NCBI GenBank assembly: GCA_001466705.2
Contig: LATX02000225.1
Span: 1-64,000, forward strand
Reading direction: 5' to 3'
Length of the DNA stretch: 64,000 nucleotides
From: Moniliophthora roreri
Lineage: Eukaryota; Basidiomycota; Agaricomycetes; Agaricales; Marasmiaceae
Shown here: piece after piece, positions 56,600 to 64,000 of the stretch
How the letters are laid out: every line of letters begins with the position of its first letter
How positions within the stretch are numbered: the stretch's first letter is position 1
The notes under the pieces: model-generated
Database searches by the model: none
Told to the model about the DNA's origin: nothing
The model's input: only the letters and a program-made list of their open reading frames with translations
Made by a program: the position numbers and the translations under genes

Positions 56600-57310
56600 G
56601 CCTCTAGGTTGCGCGGTGTCTGTGGGATTTTGTTATGAGATATAACGTCGATGCCGTGTTTGTGTTTTCGCTTCATATCCCATTAGCGTGAATTCGTTTT
56701 TAGGGAAACATTTCGGTGAACTACTTGGTGGACGAAGCACCACACCGAGCACCGGACACGGTGGGATCCAAGGTAGCCTGCCAACAATCGTTCAGTACCC
56801 AGAAAATTGTAAGCAAAAGGCGGACAGACATTCCCCCCCATCTAATATATTCCATATCTCTTTCAAATCCTCTTCTGCACCCGTCACCGATAACCGTACC
56901 AACCAGCCTTTCGACATCCAGCCTCACAACCTGCGCAGACAGCTTGAGATTCATCCTCTGGAGCTCCGAAGATGGATCTCCTCCAGATTCTGAAGACATA
57001 TTCGGCGTTGCTGGTGTTACAAACACCAACGATAACGGCGAAAAACAAAAGAAAAACGATGACGAGGACTATATGGAACATATCCAATCGAAGTATTCGC
57101 AGTACTCGTGCTACTTGATGCACTTGAACCCATGATTCTAGGCTGTGCTGCTGACGTTTGTACTGGAACTTACTGAGCTGGGCACAGGATGACTAGAGAT
57201 TCGATGGTAAATGGCTGGGAGTATGGGAGGAAGATATCGGGGAGATGGGAGAGAGATTCTGCGCCAAGGAATTGAACTATGGAGGGTTCTGGGAAGCTGA
57301 CTTGGACATT
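56600..57310 (-). pseudogene. VPS9 5' fragment, array unit 3
   Basis: Same composition as the unit 2 fragment: exon 3/intron 2 remnant, then exon 1 pieces (FVTPATPNMSS, LQRMNLK, VERLVGTVIGDG) with frame breaks. A short final piece near 57572-57630 lies beyond an inserted element. Confidence 0.7.
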
Positions 57311-57571
57311 CCCGCTACCATAGGTAGTGGGTCTAGGTAGCAAAACTCATGTGCTTAATCAGCATTTGTAAGAAAATTTCATGATTTGTCAGCTTTGCTC
57401 TGGTCCAGATGTCCCCACATTGGGCACTAGAGTGGTAGCGCCCACTGCTCATCTAGTGCCACATATTTTTGAGGGTTGTGGAACTAGTAGTAACAGAAAC
57501 AGGACTAAGAGTACACCCATCTGAGCACATAGAGGTAGCGGGCGCTGCCGGAACGGCCCTTACCCTGATTA
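57311..57571. mobile_element. About 260-bp insertion in array unit 3
   Basis: Units 1 and 2 read straight through GACAT(C/T)GAGC at this place, whereas unit 3 has about 261 extra bases, with ATT present on both sides as a possible 3-bp duplication. It begins CCCGCTACC and near its end has GGTAGCGGG, the inverse of the start. Inside is a hairpin (GGCACTAGA ... TCTAGTGCC, about 57425-57462). No coding capacity. Likely a small non-autonomous element. Confidence 0.55.
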
Positions 57572-58479
57572 TTGAGCAGGAGCTGTTTGATGTCGCCTCG
57601 GACGACGAGAACAAGAACGGAAATGCTTAGTCAGCTATGACCGCTTTTACATGGAGTCTGGACTTCCATCTCGCTTGGCGCGGCTTGCCCCTTCAACATT
57701 TCACAGCTTTGCGGACCTCTTCTCCGCGACACCCGGATTCCAAGGGCCTAGGCGGACTACTGTCGATTTCTCTCAAGACTTTACCGAAGCGGTATCGATA
57801 CGAGTCTACAAGTTGGCGTCTCTGCTGGAATAATTTGCATCCTTCCTCTGTATCCGTCACGATAGCTCAATACAAAAGCTGCCCTTTACACGTCTCCCGT
57901 TATCCCTCGGAAGTCGTCTAGGTGAATGCTGCGCGATTCCGCTTTGATTTCAAGCAAGTGGAGTCGGACTAGACTTTGCTGAAATCAACTCGATTTAGGG
58001 GATGGGACAGACAACCACTTCTCCCTCCCCCCCAACCATCGGCGATCCCCGTGCTATCTCCATTAGGCTCATCTTTCACATCTGCAAAAACTACACTTAT
58101 ACCTGACAGTAGGGTCTTGAAATCCATCCCTCCCTTTCTGCCCCAAACCACCACCAGTGTACACCATTATCGAATTTCGACGCCAAGACCTCCCCCAAAA
58201 AACTCTAGTTTCCGTTTCTCGCAACGTTCACTTTCAGCCATCATAATCGTGTTCTAAAAAGTTCAAGACCGACAATTGGCTGCGATTGGCTGCCTTGCGA
58301 GATCGACGACGATTGGCTGCCTTTCGAGAACGACTATTGGCTGCCCAAGCGCCTGTTCAGTATCGGCCACGTGTAGACGTATATCACGATCATCAGCGAT
58401 TATCCTTATCTGGAGGTGATTTCATACTTACCTTTTCTGGTAATACCACGGTAATTGCCTCAACGAAAATTCAACAGTT
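57572..58479. other. Divergent region of array unit 3
   Basis: Matches the unit 1 region in part; longer because of extra sequence at about 57650-57960 and a short direct repeat near 58270-58340 (GATTGGCTGC, three times). No gene supported. Confidence 0.4.
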
Positions 58480-59162
58480 ATGCTCGAAGGCGAAACAGAC
58501 ACTTACTTCGTCGCCGAATCAGCAGGTGTACATCCCTTCCTTCTACTTCCACTCGCAACTACCCTTCTCGTAGTCGTGGTAGCGGTTTTCAAATGGCGTT
58601 TCCCCTGCACTACTGTTGATGCCCTCGTAAAAGAAGGCGCGTCTGTCCAGAAGCTCCTTACCAAGGCCTGGAAAGAGAACCTCCTTGGAGATTTTGAGGA
58701 GGAGTTTACGAGAACATGGAGACGGTAACGTCTTTTGAGTTGTCCCTTCGCACAATTCTCAACGCCAGTCCTTCAGATACTATAATGACATTGAACACAT
58801 TAAGCTCAACTCCACCCAAGTGCCCGACTCGCGTGCCCATCCCCTCGCCTGGATCCGTTTCCAGTGGCGTCAGCTGCATGACATCGACGTGTGCTATACA
58901 GCGATACAGACCCTTTCAGCTTCAATCACGGTACGTTCATGTCTAGATCTCGTGCATGAGAGTGTCTGACGCGTTATACAGTTGAAGTCCGAGACGGAGA
59001 GGAACCGTCGGTATTTCACTCCGTTTGAAGCGTATTCCTCGGGCATTAACACTGCTAAGTAAGTGTCAACCTGTTCCTTCACGCAACAAAAGCTAATGTC
59101 ACTTGTGTACCAGTTCATTCCAGATGGACCAGATCCCAGCAAACTCGGAACCTGCCGAATGA
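58480..59162 (+). CDS. WRFPC-family one-pass membrane protein, copy 9 (array unit 3)
   Basis: Four exons: 58480-58724, 58777-58930 (154 nt), 58982-59058, 59114-59162; 174 residues. N-terminal tail two residues longer than copies 7 and 8, hydrophobic span at about 18-37 (LPLATTLLVVVVAVF), KWRFPC at 38-43. Exon 2 has FQWRQLHDIDVCY. Exon 3 is shorter (77 nt) and exon 4 longer (49 nt) than in copies 7 and 8, yet the frame is kept. More diverged than copy 8, so the duplication is older. Confidence 0.77.
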
Positions 59163-59924
59163 AGACGCGGTCAACCAAAGTCTCACCTTGCATAACTACA
59201 ATCTGCTTTGTATCATTGTTTCCGAATTGCTATCATTTTGACATTATACTGGGTACAGGTCGAAACTGGACGCGCTTACAAGTACTGTTCAACGCGGCCG
59301 ACACCGAAACGATGCATAGCCTTAGTGATGGATCTCTGATTGACGACCGTGACTCCATTGCGTTCTCGGTGAACTAGGAAACACCGCGTAAACGCCACTG
59401 CCGATGTATCAGACGTGTAAGAGGCCTTTACAGCTAACTGTTCTGAACGCTAGGGTATGGTGGTAGCTGTGAGAAGAGAGGGTAGCACAAGCTTAAAGTG
59501 CTGTAGCGTGCAAGAGACATACTTCATCTGCACGACATCCCCAGGAATTAATGTTCGTGACTTTCTTGCTGATCAAGTGCACAAGTTCCTCCAACTTGAG
59601 GTTCCTTGCACGTGGTAACCTTTTGCGATTCATAAGTATTTAGATGAGCGACGGTCGGCGCCAACTTGGGGGAATCTGAAGTGATATTACCACGATAAGC
59701 TCAAATCGTTACTTCACCTGTCGTACCTCACATGATTCGGGCGCTCGCATTGGCCACCGATAACTATGTCCCTGGACATTCATGTTCTCCATCCGGTGTT
59801 CATCAATCATCTATTCAGGTCAGTCAGGTAAATGTAGCAATGGCCTAGAGTGCACGTGTGAACGGAATGAGGCAACTTGTCGTGATTTCCCCAGGTGACC
59901 GATGATACCTTCACTGGGTGTGCA
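59163..59924. other. Array unit 3 3' flank, no gene seen
   Basis: Follows the same pattern as the other unit flanks, more diverged. Confidence 0.4.
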
Positions 59925-60480
59925 CTTCCTAGGCTGTGTGGTGTCTTCGTAGGGTGAAATGTCTATGTCAGTTTATGATTTGACTCGTGTATCACGAGCT
60001 CATTTGAAGCCACATTTTGACAACTCGGTAGACGAGGTTCCATGCCGGCCGGGCAAAGTGGGTCTACTAATGATGGGTAGGCCGCTCAGCGCTCAGCTAC
60101 CGCCAGGTCGATAAACGTACAGATAATGAGTGGAGCTCATTTTTGGATGCCTTATTGGCTAAATATTTCTTTACTAACTTCCTAGTATTCTTCCCCGGTC
60201 TTAAGGACATATAATACGAATAAAGGTGTAAAATTGACAAAGAATTCACCTTGAGGTGATAGGCGCCTAGACCGCCGGGTTCCCACGCTATTCCCGCCAT
60301 CTCCCTGATGTTCAGAGAAATGTGGAGGTATTATTGCCTTAGAGGGTAATTATCTGGGGGAACCCCCCAAGTAACAGCTCAAGCCGCTACCGATCAAGCC
60401 GGTGACCCACTAATCGCCTACCGAATCATGAAGCTTCGAGGAAGCATCTCCAGACCCTGAAGACGCATCATAAACACTCC
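59925..60480 (-). pseudogene. VPS9 5' fragment, array unit 4
   Basis: The most decayed of the fragments: 59925-60080 recalls exon 3/intron 2, and 60425-60480 recalls the exon 1 segment around 50815-50870 (GAAGCTTCGA.GAAGCAT). Unrelated sequence lies between. Confidence 0.55.
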
Positions 60481-61228
60481 GGGTTGAGAAAAAAAAACTG
60501 CTAAACAGATTTTTCGGGCACAAATGACTGAGATGTGGACTTTCGGGTTACCGCACGTTTCTGGCAACCAGAGACGCGCTGATAACCCGAAACGCAACCT
60601 TTCAGCTAATTATTCTGTCAAACTGATTTTTCGGTGCGAAACCCATACAAGTAATCTTGTCCGATTGCATCTGCTTAGTCAGTGACATCACGCCTCGGAA
60701 AACCCACGATGACCTGTATCGCCAGCCAAATAAGCTCAACAATCAAGGAAATGGTTCAACGCATCCCTTTCCTCCCTAAACTCTTCTCTGGGACTCTACA
60801 TAACAATCAATATCTGGCTTTTATTGTTAGATCCCCCCAGCTTGCACATTAGCTTTCACCATCATTTCATTTTTGCATCTTACATTGCCATCTTCCTTAA
60901 ACACTGCTAAAGAAATTCACCGGCAAAATCGAGGAAAACATTATTGGGGGACTTCTGACGTACGAATTGAATGAAATACTTCAATACCCTAGAAGACACT
61001 ACTTTTCCCAGTAAGTTCTTCTCTCTACTGCCAAGAATGGTACATTTCTGAATGGGAATCTTTTCCAGCACGATTGATCAACGTCTCGCGGAAGTGTAAG
61101 GCTACTGGGTACTCAAAATAACTTCAAGTAAGTTACAGATATCAGGCTGTATTCCACCTGTATAACTCTTATCATTGTACTAAGCTTGCAAGTACAAAGG
61201 ACTCTTGATCAAAGCAGATACACGAAAC
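60481..61228. other. Divergent region of array unit 4 with a hairpin
   Basis: At 60541-60592 TTTCGGGTTA and TAACCCGAAA enclose CTGG...CCAG, a strong fold-back. Two similar pieces (ATTTTTCGG) flank it near 60510 and 60633. This stretch has no counterpart in units 1-3 and is probably an insertion. No gene seen. Confidence 0.45.
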
Positions 61229-61904
61229 ATGCACCTCATGCCTCCAAGTGCCGACTCAACAGGACCACATGCCTCCCTTCTGCTTCCACTTGCTACTGTA
61301 CTTCTCGCAACCGGGATAGCAGTATTCAAATGGCGCTTCCCTTGCACCTCTGTCAATGACCTCCAAAGGGAAGGCACATCTGTTCAGGGACTTCTGACCA
61401 AAGCTTTGCAAGAAGATCTTCTCGGCGAGATGGAGGGGCAGTTTAGGCAAGAATGGAGAAGGTAGCGTCAATTAGTGTAACCATTGTTCAACACTCAGCA
61501 CCAGTCCTCCAGATACCGCGATGACATTGAGGGCATCAGGCTCAGAGCCATCCAAGAGCCTGACTCCCGCAGCCACCCTATCGCCTGGACTCGTTTCCAG
61601 TGGCATCAATTGCGCGCTATTGATGGATGTTATACAGTGTTACGTACCCTTGCAGCTTCGATCAAAGTACGTTCATGTCTGGATCTCGTGTATGGTAGTA
61701 TCTGACCTTTCATAATGTGTTATTCAGTGGAAGACGGAGATGGAGAAGAAAAACCGTCAATACTTTATTCCAGTCCAGGCGTATTCATCAGGGGTTGACA
61801 CTCCGAACATCACTGAGTGTGTTTCAATGCTGTTCGTTCATGCTGCGGAGGCTGATCTCATATGCTACATTAGTTTTTTCCAGATCCCAGAGTCTACTGA
61901 GTGA
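61229..61904 (+). CDS. WRFPC-family one-pass membrane protein, copy 10 (array unit 4)
   Basis: Four exons: 61229-61461, 61513-61666 (154 nt), 61728-61816, 61874-61904; 168 residues. Start MHLMPPSADSTGPHAS (an ATG at 61238 is also possible), hydrophobic span at about 15-33, KWRFPC at 34-39. Exon 2 has FQWHQLRAIDGCY. The tail DFFQIPESTE matches the ...SFQIPAN end of copies 7-9 despite a shorter exon 4. It borders the CpG-depleted transposon remnant immediately downstream. Confidence 0.77.
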
Positions 61905-64000
61905 AGAAACAATAATAAATGAAGTTTCACACTGCATCACTACCATCTACCTCTTATTATTGGCTTCATGTTGCTATTGCTGCTTGCTATCATTGCTGCA
62001 TATTCTTACCATGTGATTGTAGTTGTAAATTATAGAACCTGTGTTCAATGTCACATATACCAATATTATATGGGATTGGGCCTCTCCTCAGTGGGAGCTG
62101 AACCTTCAGGTATGTCAATGGGAGTGCTTGTATTGTATGCACAATATATAATACAATTCAACCTCAATATTTGGAGTATGAATAACAAATTTGTTGAAGG
62201 TGAACCAAAGTGCTATGATTGGGTTTGGACAATATATGAGCACAGTGATATTCAAGAGCAAAATACTGTGTAATATGTCAACTAATGTTCAGTTGGTTAT
62301 CCATTAAACTTACATATGCAACACCATTACTATTGAGGTCTTCCATGGAGTGGAATCTACAACCAATCAACAGAATGGTGTTTTCCTGAATTGACTACAA
62401 GTTGACTCAGAGGCCATCTCAATATATCTGGAGAATGGTTGTCAGATGCAAGGGGATAAGCATGTAGGACAAGTATACTTTAGACTTGTCAGTAAGGCAC
62501 ACAATAATAACACTTGGCCCAATATCCCAGCATGTAAAGGTAGAATTGGGCTCCTGAGAGGATGTGCATTGAGTGATCAGTGATCAAGGTCAAATAACTG
62601 TTGGATGGGTTACCCTTGTCATAGAGGAAAAGCCATTGATAATGTCTGAGAAAGAGATGGTAGTTGATTGTAAAGTAGTTGGTTGTTGTGTATGCAGATG
62701 CAGTTGTGAGATAATAGGCCAATTGTGAGCCTCCTTCTGCCAGACAAAGAATGCACTGTGTGATAACATCTGGTATCTGAACACCATGTGAATACTTGTG
62801 GACATCAGAATAGTGACACTTACAAACACAGAGTTTACACCATTGTCCTTAGTGAACATGTGACATACTTTTGCTATAATGGTAGGCCACTTAATTGTAT
62901 TGTATTTGGCTTCATTTCCCTGTGGAATATATAGCAGTCTGTATCCAAGCAGAAATGGACCAAATCCATTTGCTAAACCAGCTGTGCTAACATCAATACA
63001 ACAAATAGATCTCTATCATTGCCAGTCAATAGTTCACTTTACTGTCAAACATGGAATTTTTAGAATCCTTCAAAGTTGATGAAGCATGTGTACAGGACAA
63101 GGAGGAAGACACAGGAAACACAGCAACAGTGCTGGAAGAAGACAGTGTGGTGAAGTTGACCAAACTGACAGCACCGGAAGAATGGCCAATGTCACTGGCC
63201 AGTTCTTTGGCATTACAAGAGCTGGACAAAACACCTGCAACCATTATGAAAATTCAATCCACTGCACTGGACCAAATCAACACACCTAAGCCAACACACT
63301 GGCATGAAGACAATTAATTCAGCTCACATAATGTGAACAGCAATTCAAAGTTGCACCTGCAAAATAAAATCAAAAAGTTATTGACACACTATCAATTGAA
63401 CACAAACCCCAAAGAACACCATCATCCATTACCACAAACAAAGGCTACAGAATCTGCCCTAAATACAACATCCCAATTGGAGGGTACAAGAGCCAAGGTC
63501 ATGAACCAAATGATACCATACAACACCAGTGACTGCAACCTTGACAGTTACTCCACCTTACCAAAAATAGCCAGAAATATTGGCCTGAGTGCCAATCAAG
63601 CATGTGTTGCATAGATTTTTTTGTACAGCTCTTTACATTGTACCACTTCCATGTAATTTTCATGCCAAAACAGCCTTCTAAGACTTCTTGATACCAGCTG
63701 GACTTGCCTCAAAAGAATCATTTCATGAGAGCCATTCAAAGTCATGGAAACATTGCCAAAGCTTGTAGAGACTACAATATACACTCATCAACAGGCTATG
63801 ACCTCTGGGACAAATTCCAGAAAACCAGTTCTACCTCCAACCATAAACAATCTGGGCATCCTCCAAAAACTACAGAGCCAGTCAGGGCAAGGGTGGTTAG
63901 GATCTGAAGATGATCTTTCAAGCTCACAGTGCTTTCATTCAAATGCTTCTCTCTCTCAACTTAAAACTCATTCCAGTACAGGCCATAGACAATTTTCATC
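61905..64000. mobile_element. CpG-depleted transposon remnant
   Basis: By eye I find a single CG dinucleotide (near 63175) in these 2.1 kb, while the sequence up to 61904 has CG at normal frequency. The right end encodes part of a Tc1/mariner-type transposase. The left 1.6 kb has only broken frames (for example 63051-63317 plus). CG loss with TG/CA gain is what long methylation of a transposon leaves behind. The element continues beyond the window. Confidence 0.65.
63704..63907 (+). pseudogene. Tc1/mariner-like transposase, N-terminal HTH fragment
   Basis: Reads HFMRAIQSHGNIAKACRDYN followed by a YDLWDKFQ segment and SGHPPKT, the paired helix-turn-helix and GRPPK-like linker at the start of Tc1-type transposases. 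Two basic positions of the usual linker are Gln and His here, as expected if CGA and CGC codons lost their CpG. TGA at 63905 ends the frame after RVVRI and the DDE domain does not follow in any frame up to the window edge. No good start codon in frame upstream. Confidence 0.6.

Larger units (their letters stand above)
50290..61904 (+). repeat. Four-unit tandem array (VPS9 5' part + WRFPC gene)
   Basis: Units begin near 50290, 53680, 56600 and 59925, spaced about 2.9-3.4 kb. Each contains, left to right, part of VPS9 exon 3, intron 2 and exon 2 remnants, exon 1 (all minus strand), the divergent intergenic region, and a plus-strand WRFPC gene with its 3' flank. Unit 1 holds the 5' end of the intact VPS9 gene; units 2-4 hold only decaying fragments. 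Confidence 0.8.

Noticed and set aside
61968..63317. Several frames of 60-100 codons in the CpG-poor region
   Set aside because: Composition is that of a decayed transposon; frames are short, on both strands, and show no domain except the Tc1-like fragment at 63704-63907.
1..64000. CRISPR arrays, rRNA genes or bacterial-type operons
   Set aside because: No regularly spaced short repeats, no rRNA-like sequence, and the gene structures with short introns are fungal.

Overview
This window looks like chromosome from a filamentous basidiomycete, probably a mushroom-forming Agaricomycete. The genes are cut by many short GT-AG introns (about 46-66 nt), and the families present (NCS1 permease, F-box proteins with long C-terminal parts, RTA1-like and DUF6533-like membrane proteins, small secreted or GPI-anchored proteins) are typical of such genomes. 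I cannot name the species. No rRNA, tRNA or CRISPR was seen. Exon models were read by hand from splice signals, reading phase and family resemblance; none was computed.

Layout. 1-3058: left end of a Copia-type retrotransposon on the minus strand, with three partial Gag copies separated by single N bases and a probable 5' LTR. 3256-8523: an NCS1 permease pair in tandem, the first decayed and the second an apparently intact 21-exon gene. 10.0-18.3 kb: a GPI-anchored protein gene, a small one-pass membrane protein gene (called here the WRFPC family), a DUF6533-like membrane protein gene with a broken partial duplicate, and an F-box gene. 19.5-23.8 kb: a pair of 52-bp inverted repeats, a small secreted protein gene and a second F-box gene. 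24.4-38.3 kb: duplicated blocks, with two broken RTA1-like copies and two copies of a block carrying a plus-strand WRFPC gene facing a dead minus-strand WRFPC gene; a secreted/one-pass membrane protein gene lies between them. 39-46 kb: mitochondrial ribosomal protein uL11m, a decayed VPS9-domain pseudogene, another WRFPC gene and a G-x3-G repeat protein. 47.3-61.9 kb: an intact VPS9-domain (Rab5-GEF type) gene heading a tandem array of four roughly 3-kb units. Each unit pairs the 5' part of the VPS9 gene with a divergent WRFPC gene. The VPS9 pieces decay in units 2-4 while all four WRFPC genes stay open. 61.9-64.0 kb: an almost CpG-free transposon remnant with the start of a Tc1/mariner-like transposase.

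The most notable signal is the WRFPC family: ten copies in 64 kb, eight open and two dead, each with a second exon of exactly 154 nt although first and last exons vary. Much of the remaining structure is segmental duplication followed by C:G to T:A decay.
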